This document shows, piece after piece, positions 50,742-59,903 of a DNA stretch of 64,000 bases. Below the pieces are notes generated by a model. That model was given only the letters and a program-made list of their open reading frames with translations, was not told the origin of the DNA and did no database searches. The number at the start of each line of letters is the position of its first letter. The stretch's first letter is position 1. The translations under genes and the position numbers were made by a program. This DNA comes from Actinacidiphila cocklensis (GTDB lineage: Bacteria; Actinomycetota; Actinomycetes; Streptomycetales; Streptomycetaceae), in NCBI RefSeq assembly GCF_907177275.1, contig NZ_CAJSLV010000103.1, positions 186,001-250,000 on the forward strand, read 5' to 3'.

Positions 50742-51533
50742 GTGCAGCCAGATGCGAGAGCCGGGCGGATGCCGGGTGCGGGGTGGTTCTGCAAGGTCCC
50801 CGGTGCGGTGTTCGAAGCGGAGGCGGGAGCGGGTCAGAGGGTGCCGGAGGGCACGGCACGGGTGGTCGTCGAGGAGTACCCGCTGCCGCAGCAGCACGAG
50901 CAGGTGCTGCGCGAACTGACCGACGCCGTACGCGAGTCGGCCGACGCGCTGCGGCAGGGCGGCGGGTGGACGGGCGGCGCGGGCCTTGAGGCGGTGCTCG
51001 CGCTGGACGCCGCGATGGCCCGGCGCGGGGTGCGGGTCCGTGCGGTGTACCCGCGGGCGCTGCTGGCCGTACCGCGGCATGCCGCGCACCTGCGGCAGGT
51101 CTCGGACGCCGGGGTGAGCGTGCGGGTCCTCGACCATGTGCCGCACGACCTGCTGGTCTTCGACGGGGAGACGGCCTGCCTGACCTCCGGGCAGGCGTGC
51201 GGGGCCGACGAGCCGGCGCCGCCGCTGGTACGGGTGCGCGGTCCGCTGCTGGCCGCGTCCTTCGCCGCGATCTACGAGTCGTACTGGCAGCGCGCCACCC
51301 CGCTGTCGCGTACGTCCGCCGGGCCGCACCACGCCCAGCTCTCGGCGCGGGAGCGGGAGGTGATCCGGCTGATGACCAACGGCTACAGCGATGACAGGAT
51401 CGCCAGGAAGCTGGGCATCACGACACCGGACGTGCAGTCGGTGATGACCGCGCTGATGGAACGGCTGGACGCCGGCAGTCGTTTCGAGGCCGGGTACAAA
51501 CTCGCCCGCGAGGTCGACCCGCGGGACCTGTGA
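50742..51533 (+). CDS. LuxR-type HTH regulator with a PLD/TrmB-like N-terminal domain
   Basis: 263 residues from GTG 50742. The C-terminal LSAREREVIRLMTNGYSDDRIARKLGITTPDVQSVMTALMERLDAGSRFEAGY is a LuxR helix-turn-helix. The N-terminal domain (LALDAAMARRGVRVRAVYPRALLAVPRHAAHLRQVSDAGVSVRVLDHVPHDLLVFDG) resembles the effector domain of TrmB-like and LuxR-type regulators. Its stop overlaps an in-frame upstream extension of the XRE gene, so the three genes to 53538 form one operon. Confidence 0.85.
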   Translation: MQPDARAGRMPGAGWFCKVPGAVFEAEAGAGQRVPEGTARVVVEEYPLPQQHEQVLRELTDAVRESADALRQGGGWTGGAGLEAVLALDAAMARRGVRVRAVYPRALLAVPRHAAHLRQVSDAGVSVRVLDHVPHDLLVFDGETACLTSGQACGADEPAPPLVRVRGPLLAASFAAIYESYWQRATPLSRTSAGPHHAQLSAREREVIRLMTNGYSDDRIARKLGITTPDVQSVMTALMERLDAGSRFEAGYKLAREVDPRDL

Positions 51534-51583
51534 AGGGGTGTGGCCCCGCACAGGGCCACCGGCCGGAAGGGAACCGTGAGGGC

Positions 51584-52504
51584 ATGCGCGACCGGGAGGC
51601 GATGCGGACGCTGCTCGCCAGGGCCAGAGCCCGCGTCGACCCGGGGGAGTTCGGGCTCGCGCCGCGCGCCGACCCGCGGGGGCGCAAGGTCGCCGGGCTC
51701 ACCCACGAGCACATGACCCGGCTGCTCGGCTGGCCCGAGCACAAGTACGGCTACGTCGAGCGCGGCCGGCTCGCGGCCATCGAGACCGAACTGCTCGAAC
51801 CCATCGCCCGCATCCTGCACCTGTCGGACCACGAGTGGGAGGCGCTGGTCCTCTACGCGACCGGGACGCCGCCGGCGTACCGCCTCGACCCGCAGCTGGG
51901 GCGGGCGGTGCCGAGCCCCTGGGAACGGGTGCTGCGCGGCTCGCGCGAGATGGCGTACGTGAACGACGCCGCCTGGGAACTGGTCGCGTACAACGTGGCC
52001 TTCACCGGCATCTTCCGGCGCCGCGAGGTGCCGGGCAACGTGATGCGGTGGATGCTGCTCCACCCGGATGCCCGGGTCACCCTCGGGGACTGGGAGCACA
52101 GCTGGCTGCCGCTGCTCGTGCCGCAGCTGCGGGCCGCGGTGGCCGCCAACCCGCACAACAGGACGCTGGCGCAGCTCATGGCGGACGCCGGGCGCGACCC
52201 GGTGGTCGGGCGGTGCCTGCAGGCCCCGACGACGGAGTACATCGGGCCGCGGGCGGAGAACGCGCTGCCGCTGGTGCACGCCGAACTGGGGCCTGGCTGG
52301 GCCACCTTGTGCGCGGCCGGGCCTTTCGGGGTGCCGGGCGGGCGGCTGATGTTCGTCCTGTTCGACCAGGGCGAGCGGCCGCGGCACGCGCCCGCCCTGT
52401 CCGCGCCCGCGAGCGGCCCCGTCGGCCCGGAGCGGCCCGAATCCCCCCGTACGCCCACCGATACGGCGAACCTCCCCGCCGGGCTGGACAATGAGGCACC
52501 ATGA
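51584..52504 (+). CDS. XRE regulator with MmyB-like ligand domain
   Basis: About 306 residues from ATG 51584; a GTG at 51530 overlapping the preceding stop is an alternative start. The HTH is VAGLTHEHMTRLLGWPEHKYGYVERGRLAAIETELLEPIARIL. The MmyB-like domain follows (AYVNDAAWELVAYNVAFTGIFRRREVPGNVMRWMLLHPDARVTLGDWEH). Such regulators, abundant in Streptomyces, sense hydrophobic ligands and often control an adjacent enzyme. Here that is the metallo-beta-lactamase-fold gene, whose ATG overlaps this stop in an ATGA. Confidence 0.85.
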   Translation: MRDREAMRTLLARARARVDPGEFGLAPRADPRGRKVAGLTHEHMTRLLGWPEHKYGYVERGRLAAIETELLEPIARILHLSDHEWEALVLYATGTPPAYRLDPQLGRAVPSPWERVLRGSREMAYVNDAAWELVAYNVAFTGIFRRREVPGNVMRWMLLHPDARVTLGDWEHSWLPLLVPQLRAAVAANPHNRTLAQLMADAGRDPVVGRCLQAPTTEYIGPRAENALPLVHAELGPGWATLCAAGPFGVPGGRLMFVLFDQGERPRHAPALSAPASGPVGPERPESPRTPTDTANLPAGLDNEAP

Positions 52505-53538
52505 ACACCCCTCTGCCGCACGCGCTGCGGGCGCTGACACCGAACGTCCACGCATGGCTCCCGGACGGCCACGCGACCTGGGGCATGGCCAACTGCGTCG
52601 TCGTGACCGGGCGCACCGCGGGGTCCGGCGCCGCGCTGCTGGTCGACACCCCGTACACGGCCGGGATGACCCGGCACCTCCAACAGCTGATCGACGGCCT
52701 CGGCGACGGCCCGGCGGGCCGCCCCGAGGTCCGCACGGTCGTCAACACCCACGGCAACGGCGACCATTCGTACGGCAACGGGCTGTTCCCCGACGCCGAG
52801 ATCATCGCCACCGACGCCAACGGCGAGCACCTGTGCGCCGAGCCCGCACCCGCGGACCTGGCCGGGCTGATCGCCGGCAGCGACCCGGACTCGCCCCTCG
52901 GGGCGTACATGCGGCGGCACTTCGGGCGCTACGGCGACTTCGGCGGGGTGAGCACCGTCCACCCGACCCGCACCTTCAGCGGCGAACTCGACCTGGACGT
53001 CGACGGGGTGGAGGTGCGGCTGATCGAGGTGGGTCCCGCGCACACCGCGGGCGACCTGATCGTCCACCTGCCGCAGGAGGGCGTGGTCTGCGCGGGCGAC
53101 GTCGTCTTCAACGAGGACCACCCGGTGCACTGGGCGGGGCCGTTGGAGTCGGTGCACCGCGCGTGCCGGCGCATCCTGGACTGCGACCCGCGGGTCGTGG
53201 TGCCGGGGCACGGCCCGGTGATGACGCCCGCGGAGGTGCGCCGCTACGCCGACTACCTGCTCGACCTGCGCGACGCCGTCCACCGCGGCCACGGGGCGGG
53301 CCGCCCGCTGCCGGTGCTGGCCGCCGAGCTGATCGCCGACGACCCGTACCCGGCCTGGGGGTTGACCGAGCGGATGGCGATCCTCGCCGCGGTCGAGTAC
53401 CGGGCGCTGGACGGCGAGACCGGGCGTCCTGACCTGGTGGGCCTGGTGGGCATGGCCGCCGGGTTCGCCCACCGGCGGGAGGGTGCGGCGGCCGGCGGTA
53501 CGGCCGCCGGGAGCGTGCCGGCCGGCAGCGGCGGCTGA
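52501..53538 (+). CDS. Metallo-beta-lactamase-fold hydrolase
   Basis: 345 residues. The metal motif reads THGNGDHSYGNGL, so the usual HxHxDH is HxNxDH, as in a subset of quinolone-responsive or cyclase-like family members. GPAHTAGD, CAGDVVFNEDHP and VPGHGPVM provide the remaining ligands. It is probably a hydrolase of an ester or lactone whose expression is controlled by the upstream XRE protein. The C-terminal 30 residues are Gly/Ala-rich. Confidence 0.88.
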   Translation: MNTPLPHALRALTPNVHAWLPDGHATWGMANCVVVTGRTAGSGAALLVDTPYTAGMTRHLQQLIDGLGDGPAGRPEVRTVVNTHGNGDHSYGNGLFPDAEIIATDANGEHLCAEPAPADLAGLIAGSDPDSPLGAYMRRHFGRYGDFGGVSTVHPTRTFSGELDLDVDGVEVRLIEVGPAHTAGDLIVHLPQEGVVCAGDVVFNEDHPVHWAGPLESVHRACRRILDCDPRVVVPGHGPVMTPAEVRRYADYLLDLRDAVHRGHGAGRPLPVLAAELIADDPYPAWGLTERMAILAAVEYRALDGETGRPDLVGLVGMAAGFAHRREGAAAGGTAAGSVPAGSGG

Positions 53539-53559
53539 GCGCCGGCCCGACATGCCGAC

Positions 53560-53593
53560 GGCCCCGGCGTCGGGGGGGGTGAACGCCGGGGCC
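53560..53593. terminator. Bidirectional terminator between convergent genes
   Basis: An 11-bp perfect stem, GGCCCCGGCGT at 53560-53570 and ACGCCGGGGCC at 53583-53593, between the convergent hydrolase and M23 peptidase genes. Confidence 0.75.
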
Positions 53594-53700
53594 GCCGGCT
53601 GCTCAGGGGCGGCGGGCCGTGCGGCCTGCAGGTGGTGCGGGTAGCGCGCTGGTGCGGCCGCTAGGGGCCTTCTGCGGGCCGCCGCGGGGCGGCCCGGGTG

Positions 53701-54822
53701 TCAGACCGCGACGTCATGACCGTACAGCCACGGCACCGGGTCGACCGGTGCGCCCCCGCCGGGGCGGACTTCGAGGTGCAGGTGCGGCCCGGGCACGTTG
53801 CCGGTCGCGCCGACACGGCCGATCGTGTCACCGGTGACGACCTGGCCGGCTGTGGCGACCATCGTCGACAGGTGGCAGTACCACAGCTCGGTGCCGTCAT
53901 CGAGGCGCAGGACGACCCGGTAGCCGTACGAGCCCGCCCAGCCGGCCGAGGTGACCGTGCCGCTGTGGACGGCGTTCACCGGGGTGCCGGTGGGGGCGGC
54001 GAAGTCCTGGCCCGTGTGGGTCGCCCACATGTTGCCCGACTCGCCGAAGGCGGTGGTGAGGGTGTAGGACGCGACCGGTTTGACGTAGGAGGCGGCCAGT
54101 CGGGCCAGCCGCTCCGCCTCGGCCTGCGCGGCGGCCTCGGCGGCCGCCTTGGCCTTCGCCTCGGCCGCCGCCTTCGCGGCGGCGGCCTGCTCGCGCACCT
54201 TGCGGGCCGCGGCCTCCTTGGCCGCGTGCTCGGCGGCGGCCCTCTCCGCGGCCTCGCGCTCGGCGCGGGCGGTGGCTTCGCGCTGCCGGGTGACCTGGTC
54301 GATGATCCGGGTGCGCAGGGCCTCACCGGGGTCGGCGGCGGCGGGGGCCGCGTCGGCGGCGCTGTCCGCCGGGGCCGCGGGCGCGGCCGCCTGGACGACC
54401 GCGGAGGGGTCGTACGACGGTGTGCCGACGGCGACGTCGGGCTGCGCGGCCGGGGCCGCGGACGGCGGGAGGGCGTCGGGGAAGCCGGGGGCGTCCGGGA
54501 GCGATATCGGGGGCGCCGCGGGGGGCGCCTCGGCGGCGGCGGCCACTCCGCCGGTGCCGACCGCGGCCATCGCCGCGATGCCGAGCACCGCCGAGCCGAC
54601 CACGCCGCTGCGGGCCGGGAGCCCGGCGCGCTGCCGGGGCAGGCGCAGCTGGCTGCGCGGACCTGCGGCGTCGGAGCCCGGGTCGTACGCGTCGAACGAT
54701 GCGGCGGCCGGGCCGTCGACGGGGGCGTCGGACGGCAGGGACTCGTCCCGCTCCCCGAAGGGCCACTCCCCGGTCGGTGCTGCTACCGGGGACGGAGCGT
54801 AGGCAGGCTGGTTGGACGCCAC
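53701..54822 (-). CDS. M23-family peptidoglycan endopeptidase, membrane-anchored or exported
   Basis: 373 residues from GTG 54822, with AAGGAG 8 bases upstream. A signal anchor or export segment (SGVVGSAVLGIAAMAAVGTGGVAAAA) is at about 83-108. A long Ala-rich coiled coil (residues about 175-240) leads to the LytM domain with THTGQDFAAPTGTPV and GPHLHLEVRPGG, the zinc ligands H, D and HxH. It cleaves peptidoglycan cross-links during growth or germination. It is preceded by a c-di-AMP riboswitch, the typical control of cell-wall hydrolases in Streptomyces. Confidence 0.93.
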   Translation of the reverse strand: MASNQPAYAPSPVAAPTGEWPFGERDESLPSDAPVDGPAAASFDAYDPGSDAAGPRSQLRLPRQRAGLPARSGVVGSAVLGIAAMAAVGTGGVAAAAEAPPAAPPISLPDAPGFPDALPPSAAPAAQPDVAVGTPSYDPSAVVQAAAPAAPADSAADAAPAAADPGEALRTRIIDQVTRQREATARAEREAAERAAAEHAAKEAAARKVREQAAAAKAAAEAKAKAAAEAAAQAEAERLARLAASYVKPVASYTLTTAFGESGNMWATHTGQDFAAPTGTPVNAVHSGTVTSAGWAGSYGYRVVLRLDDGTELWYCHLSTMVATAGQVVTGDTIGRVGATGNVPGPHLHLEVRPGGGAPVDPVPWLYGHDVAV

Positions 54823-54844
54823 GGGGGCGCACTCCTTTCCTTCC

Positions 54845-54985
54845 TTCTCGCCTACCGGGTTAGCTGACGGGTTCGGAGCAGGAAGGTCTCCTACGGGCCT
54901 GACGGCTGCCCGATTCACCCCATTGGACCCCTCCCGCGGTAGCGGAAGGGCGGGTCCCCGGTTCCCGCGGACGGGATTCGGCAAG
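54845..54985 (-). promoter_or_regulatory. ydaO-type c-di-AMP riboswitch upstream of the M23 peptidase gene
   Basis: The minus strand contains, in order, CCGCGGGAACCGGGGACCC, GGGGTGAATC, GGCAGCCGTCAGGCCCGTAGG, CCGAACCCGTCAGCTAACCC and GGTAGGCG just before the ribosome binding site. The closing block matches the strongly conserved ydaO/yuaA P-loop of streptomycete rpf and M23 leaders. These RNAs bind cyclic di-AMP and turn off cell-wall hydrolases. Confidence 0.85.
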
Positions 54986-55034
54986 CGCACGGTGCCGCCT
55001 GTCGGCGGCGGTGACGACCGCGCTGCGTTATCGA

Positions 55035-55063
55035 ACGTTAATAGAGCCGGAGAGGTTTTCCAA
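55035..55063 (-). promoter_or_regulatory. Promoter of the riboswitch leader and M23 gene
   Basis: On the minus strand TTGGAA (55063-55058) and TAACGT (55040-55035) with a 17-base spacer resemble a vegetative promoter. Transcription would begin near 55028, just upstream of the riboswitch. Confidence 0.5.
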
Positions 55064-55522
55064 GCCGAATGGGAGAGTTGGGGGCGGGAACCAATCGGGC
55101 AGGGTATACCTAGAGAGGACCAATCGGACAGGCGACGTGGCCGGGCAGTGATGTGAGTGTGCGTCAGTTGTTATCGGAGGGGGCGATATGGCTACGGACG
55201 GTGAGACGGCGACGGCGGGGCGCAGCGGCGGGTTCGGCTGCGGAATCGACGGCGGAATCGACGGCGGGCGTGGCAGCGGGCGTGGCAGCGGCCGAGGGGG
55301 CGGACAGGGCAGCGGGCGGGGCGGCACGAAGGAGCGCGCACGGAAGGGGCCGCGGGGGCCGCACGCGGAGATATCCGCGAGGCCGGCACGGCAGCTCCAG
55401 TGGTCTGGACCTGTGCCAATGCGCGAATCGCTTGGCATGCCGTGGGCGCGGGCCGCACGATGGGCGAGCCCGACGTTCTTGTCATGCACCCGTCCCCCCC
55501 ATGACGCCTCAGGGAGCCCTCG
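55064..55522. other. Noncoding region before the amidase gene
   Basis: About 460 bases. Frames read through without stops but are low-complexity Gly/Arg repeats in every direction, which suggests GC bias rather than a gene. TATACCT at 55105-55111 is a possible -10 element for the plus strand. An ATG at 55188 has a good GGAGGGGG site, but its frame would overlap the amidase for 500 bases. Confidence 0.45.
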
Positions 55523-56164
55523 ATGGAACGCCCCAACTCTGCTGCGGCAAGCCGCCGTTCGCTGCTGCGCGGCGGCCTCGGCCTCGGCGCCGCCGCCACC
55601 ACAGGCCTGGCCGCCGGCCTCTGGCCCGCCGGTGCCGCCCAGGCCGCCACCGCACCCGTCGCACCCCAGGCGGCCGCTGTCGACTACCCGTCAGCCGCCT
55701 GGGCGCCGGCCAGCACCGCGAACTACACCGCCTCCAACCGGCCGTCCAGCTACCCGGTCGAGCTGGTGGTCATCCACGTCACCCAGGAGACCTTCGCCGA
55801 CACCATCTCGCTCTTCCAGAACCCGGCCCACGCCGCCGCGTCGCACTACGTCGTCCGGTCCGCCGACGGCGCCATCGACCAGTGCGTCCGCGAGCACGAC
55901 ATCGCCTGGCACGCGGGCAACTGGGACTACAACACCCGCAGCATCGGCATCGAGCACGAGGGCTGGGTGGACCAGCCGGCCTACTTCACCACCGCGCTCT
56001 ACCACGCCTCGGCGGCGCTGACGGCGGAGATCTGCGACAAGTACGGCATCCCCAAGGACCGCAACCACATCATCGGCCACTCCCAGGTGCCGGGCACCGA
56101 CCACACGGACCCCGGGCCGAACTGGGACTGGGTGCGCTACATCCGGCTGGTCAACGGGGTCTGA
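55523..56164 (+). CDS. Exported N-acetylmuramoyl-L-alanine amidase (Amidase_2 type)
   Basis: 213 residues; GGAG is 6 bases before the ATG. A Tat signal ASRRSLLRGGLGLGAAATTGLAAG (twin Arg, no basic downstream run) ends near AQAA. The amidase core shows VVIHVTQETF (first zinc His), ASHYVVRSADGAIDQCVREHDIAWHAGNW, GIEHEGW and IIGHSQVPGTDHTDPGPNWDW, the zinc ligands and catalytic pair of the family. It cuts the amide bond between muramic acid and the stem peptide. Its 3' end overlaps the convergent DUF4240 gene by 14 bases. Confidence 0.93.
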   Translation: MERPNSAAASRRSLLRGGLGLGAAATTGLAAGLWPAGAAQAATAPVAPQAAAVDYPSAAWAPASTANYTASNRPSSYPVELVVIHVTQETFADTISLFQNPAHAAASHYVVRSADGAIDQCVREHDIAWHAGNWDYNTRSIGIEHEGWVDQPAYFTTALYHASAALTAEICDKYGIPKDRNHIIGHSQVPGTDHTDPGPNWDWVRYIRLVNGV

Positions 56165-56813
56165 GGCCCGGCGGCCCCGGTTCGTCCAGCGGGAACATGA
56201 CGCTGAGCCGGGGCAGCCGCCTGGCCGCCTCCTCCTCGTCCCTGGCCGTCCAGCGCCGTCCCGCCGGGTCACGGCGCCCGGACGGCGCGGGGTGGCCGGC
56301 CCCCCGCCCCGGGGCCTCGGCGTCACGCGCGGCGGCGCGTACCGCGGTCCGTACGGCGGCGTAGAAGGCGTCGCCGAAGTCGTCGGCCGGACCGGTCGCC
56401 AGCTCGTACGCCTCCAGCCCCAGCCGGTCGAGGGCCGGCCAGCCCGGCCGGTCGTCGGCGGACCAGGCGGCCCGGGGGCGGCCGGCCAGCCGGAAGACCT
56501 CGGGCGCGTAGGCGAGGACGTCCGGATCGTGCACCGCCGCCTCGAAGACGGCCCGGCCCAGGCCCATCATCCAGTGCTGGAACGACCGGAAACCGTCGTC
56601 CGAACACCAGCCCCCGAAGACCCGGTCGGCCGCACCCCACAGATTCCAGGTGAAGGCCTCATCCGTCATCCGCTCCAGGCAGGCCTGAAAGCCCACGATC
56701 CCGCCGGCCGGCAGCCGTGCGAGCGCATGGCGCAGCCAGGCATCGCGCTTGTCACCGCCGAATCCGTGCCGCCGGGAGTCCTCTAGGAGGGTCCAGAAGG
56801 AGTCGGTGTCCAT
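56151..56813 (-). CDS. DUF4240 protein
   Basis: 220 residues. The opening MDTDSFWTLLEDSRR and the central WNLWGAADRVFGGWCSDDGFRSFQHWMMGLGRAVFEAAVHDPDVLA match DUF4240, a family of unknown function common in Streptomyces. No signal or membrane segment. The 3' end overlaps the amidase gene on the other strand by 14 bases. Confidence 0.8.
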   Translation of the reverse strand: MDTDSFWTLLEDSRRHGFGGDKRDAWLRHALARLPAGGIVGFQACLERMTDEAFTWNLWGAADRVFGGWCSDDGFRSFQHWMMGLGRAVFEAAVHDPDVLAYAPEVFRLAGRPRAAWSADDRPGWPALDRLGLEAYELATGPADDFGDAFYAAVRTAVRAAARDAEAPGRGAGHPAPSGRRDPAGRRWTARDEEEAARRLPRLSVMFPLDEPGPPGLRPR

Positions 56814-57271
56814 GGCTGTCGACTATGCCAGGGGCGACCGATCCCTCCAATTCCCCTGCAACAAAAGCCCAGTTGGCGGGCGGCGGCGGCAGGGGCGCCC
56901 TGCTCGCACCCGCGGACCCGTCCGCAGCGCGCCACCACCTGCGCCCCACCCCTCCCACCCGCCACAACCTGCCGGGCCGCCGCCGCCCGACCGGTAGTTT
57001 GCACCGCCAAACATTGAAAAGAAGCGCATACTTGAGGCAATGCGCGCGGGTCGCGCGCCCCGGCTCGGCATTCCCCTCCACGAGCATTCCCGCTCGGAAA
57101 AGAGCCACGGATCGCTCAGCTTTACGTGCCTTTCCGGAAGCATGCGGAGTATTCCTTTCAATGCCCCTTCCCTTTCGCCCGTTCGGGTGACCAGCGGGCA
57201 TTTCGCTGCCTACCTTGTTCCGCGGCGCGGGCCAGGAGCCCGCGCGTACCGAGACGAAGGTGGGGACATTC
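56814..57271. other. AT-richer noncoding region upstream of the large secreted protein
   Basis: About 460 bases without a convincing gene. It is visibly less GC-rich than its surroundings around 57000-57220, as expected for a promoter region. TTGAAAAGAAGCGCATACTT near 57014 contains weak -35 and -10-like pieces with too short a spacer; I make no promoter call. Confidence 0.4.
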
Positions 57272-59836
57272 ATGCTCCGGCTCTTACCCTGTCTTTCCGC
57301 GCACCCCCCGGCCCGCAGAGCACGCCGGTCGGCCGCGCGGGCCGCCGTCGCGATATCGGCGGCGCTGCTCGCGACGGCGGCCGGCTCGCTCTCCCCGGCC
57401 ATGGCTCACGGCGGCGGCGGTGGCGGTGGCACCCCGCCGCCGCCCGCCGGGGTGGGCCTGCAGAAGACGGTGCAGAACGTCACCAGCCCCGGCACCACCC
57501 AGGCCCAGCACTCCGACACGCTCAACTGGGTGGTGTCGTACGACACTTCGGCCACCGGCGGGCCGGCCCCCGCGACCATCACCGACCCGGTCAGCGGCGC
57601 CCCCGGCGCGCAGGCGTACGTCCCCGGCTCGCTGCGCGTGCCGCCCGGCTGGACGCCCGGGTGGTCCACCGACGGCAGCACCTTCACGGGCACCGACCAG
57701 GGCGCCGCGACCACCGCCGTGCAGGCGGTCAACGACGCGGCGATCGGCACCGGCACCAACGTCAGCGGCGACCTGCTGCCGCCGGTCCAGGCCGCCACCC
57801 GCTCCACCGGGGGCGACGGCTTCACGCCGATCCTCTACCGGGCGGCCTCCGGTGACGTCGAGGCGTGGAACATCTACCACCACAGCGGCCCGGCCGCCCC
57901 CCTGGTGGTCTGCAACGACCTGTCCTCCGGGCAGCCCTGCGCCGGCGGCCCCTGGCCGCGCCCGCTCAACACCACCGCAGGCCCGCTCGGTTCGGGCGGC
58001 ACCGGCAACGTCTACAGCACGCTGACCCCGCAGTACGTCATGGACCCGGGGCGGCCCGGCGTGGTCTACTACCCGGCCGTCGCGACCGGTTCGGTCGGCG
58101 CCGGCTGCCTCGACCTCGCCGCCCGCGCCAACTGCGGCTTCTTCCCGCTCGCCGCCGCCACCGGCTCCCCGAGCAGCGCCAACGGGCTCGCGGGACTCGT
58201 CGCCCAGGGCGGCAGGCTCTACGGCGTCGCGAACACCGGCCAGGTGCTGTGCCTGGACATCGTCTCCCAAACCCCGTGCGCGGGGCAGCCGTTCGCCGCG
58301 ATCGTGCCGCCCAACCACGACCTGCCGGGCAACACCTACTCCCTCTACCAGGGCGCATTGGCGGTCGCCGACGGCCGCATCTACGCCTCCTCCTCGCCGA
58401 TGGCCTCCGGCTCCACCGCCCCGGGCGCCCCCGCGCTCGGCTGCTTCGACCCGGCCACCGGCCAGACCTGCACGGGCTGGACCACGCCCCACCCGGCGGG
58501 ACCCAACGCCAACGCGTACACGTACAACGCCTTCGTCGCGTACGACACCGCGGGCCACCCGAGCGGCGTCTGCACCGCCGACAGCACCGGCGGCAGCCCG
58601 TCGACCAGTTGCTACGCGCTGGACGGCGGCCCGCTGGCCACCCCTGCGACGGGCCTGGACGCGCTGCCCGCCGGGGTCCTCGTCTTCAACCCGGAGGTCG
58701 TCAACGCCGGGGGCGACAACCGCAGCTACTTCGCCGTGTGGGGCGGATCGCTGCCCGGCGACACCGTCTGCTACAGCTGGACGCACGCCCAGCCGTGCGC
58801 CGGATTCCCGGCTGTGGCCGGGCACCCCGCGGTCAACTCCGGTGTGACGCGCGACTACGGATACTCCTACGACGCGACCACCCGCTGCCTGATCGGCCTC
58901 GGCGACGCGGGCATCCTCTTCTCGATGGACCCCGGCACCGGCGGATCCCCCTGCCTGCACACCGGCGCCTCGGTCACCCTCAAGCCCTCGGACTTCTACT
59001 GCGACGGCGGCACCGGACACGCCGCCGCCTACACCGAGGCACGGCTGACCGGCCTCGACCTCGCGCACACCGACCCGGCCGCGACCACCGTCGCGGTCAC
59101 CGACCCCGACGGCACCGTCGTCGCGACCCCGGCGCTGTCGTCGTCCGGCACCGTCGACCTGTCCGGCATCTCGGCCACCGCCCATCCGTCGATCACCGTC
59201 ACCGTGCAGTTCAGCCTCACCGACACCAGTGACTTCGCCGACGGCAGACACCCCTCGCTGACCGCGTACTTCCAGGGCGACGACCCGCAGCTGTGCCTGC
59301 GCACGGTGGTCACCTCGGACTGCGCGACCAGCCAGGTCGCCGACACCGCGACCGGCAGCGACGCCACCGGCGCCCTCACCTCCAACACCGTCACCGTGCC
59401 GGTGCAGCCCGGTGCCGCGTGCCAGCCGCACGTGACGGTCGACAAGGAGATCTGCGCGGGCACTTCCTCGCACACCTGCGGCCCCGGCGGCTCCGGCCCC
59501 TGGGTCAAGTCCAGCCCCGTCGGCCTGCTGCAGGTGCTCGGCACGGCCTACTGGCGGATCACCGTCACCAACGCCGGGCCGGTCGACGCCACCGGCGTGA
59601 CCGTCAACGACCCGACCACACCCTCATGTTCACAGGGCAGCTTCACGCTGGCCGCCGGCACCAGCCGCCAGGTCTACTGCAACTCCTTCCTGCTGGCGCT
59701 CCCGGTGAAGAACACGGCGACGGCGAGCTTCACGCCCGCCAACTCCCCGCACGGCACGCACCCGACGACGACGGACCCGTCGTCGGCCGTGGCCTGCTCC
59801 CTGCTGTGCATCCTCCTCCCGGCCGAGAAGCACTGA
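57272..59836 (+). CDS. Large secreted protein with C-terminal DUF11-type repeat
   Basis: 854 residues from ATG 57272, with GGGG 6-9 bases upstream. A Sec signal (RRSAARAAVAISAALLATAAGSLSPAMA) ends near residue 44. Then a glycine patch and a beta-rich region with many paired cysteines (CLDLAARANC, CFDPATGQTC, CYSWTHAQPC and similar, about eight pairs) that recur at about 70-residue intervals, suggesting a beta-propeller or disulfide-rich repeat. The end (YWRITVTNAGPVDATGVTVNDPTTPSC) is a DUF11-like domain of cell-surface proteins. No enzyme motif is visible. Function unknown. Confidence 0.85.
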   Translation: MLRLLPCLSAHPPARRARRSAARAAVAISAALLATAAGSLSPAMAHGGGGGGGTPPPPAGVGLQKTVQNVTSPGTTQAQHSDTLNWVVSYDTSATGGPAPATITDPVSGAPGAQAYVPGSLRVPPGWTPGWSTDGSTFTGTDQGAATTAVQAVNDAAIGTGTNVSGDLLPPVQAATRSTGGDGFTPILYRAASGDVEAWNIYHHSGPAAPLVVCNDLSSGQPCAGGPWPRPLNTTAGPLGSGGTGNVYSTLTPQYVMDPGRPGVVYYPAVATGSVGAGCLDLAARANCGFFPLAAATGSPSSANGLAGLVAQGGRLYGVANTGQVLCLDIVSQTPCAGQPFAAIVPPNHDLPGNTYSLYQGALAVADGRIYASSSPMASGSTAPGAPALGCFDPATGQTCTGWTTPHPAGPNANAYTYNAFVAYDTAGHPSGVCTADSTGGSPSTSCYALDGGPLATPATGLDALPAGVLVFNPEVVNAGGDNRSYFAVWGGSLPGDTVCYSWTHAQPCAGFPAVAGHPAVNSGVTRDYGYSYDATTRCLIGLGDAGILFSMDPGTGGSPCLHTGASVTLKPSDFYCDGGTGHAAAYTEARLTGLDLAHTDPAATTVAVTDPDGTVVATPALSSSGTVDLSGISATAHPSITVTVQFSLTDTSDFADGRHPSLTAYFQGDDPQLCLRTVVTSDCATSQVADTATGSDATGALTSNTVTVPVQPGAACQPHVTVDKEICAGTSSHTCGPGGSGPWVKSSPVGLLQVLGTAYWRITVTNAGPVDATGVTVNDPTTPSCSQGSFTLAAGTSRQVYCNSFLLALPVKNTATASFTPANSPHGTHPTTTDPSSAVACSLLCILLPAEKH

Positions 59837-59864
59837 CGGCGGCGGCACCCCGCCGCTGAGCACC

Positions 59865-59903
59865 GCCCGCCCCCCGACGCCTCCCGGGCGCCGGGGGGCG
59901 GGC
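59865..59903. terminator. Terminator after the secreted-protein gene
   Basis: A 12-bp stem, GCCCGCCCCCCG at 59865-59876 and CGGGGGGCGGGC at 59892-59903, about 30 bases after the stop. The remaining bases to 60142 hold no recognisable feature. Confidence 0.7.

Noticed and set aside
45940..50859. A very long minus-strand open frame opposite prsW and the helicase gene
   Set aside because: It spans two well-supported plus-strand genes, has no recognisable domain, and arises from GC-biased third positions.
55188..56021. Plus-strand frame with a good ribosome binding site before the amidase
   Set aside because: It is Gly/Arg low-complexity and would overlap the amidase by about 500 bases in another frame; a short translated leader cannot be excluded.
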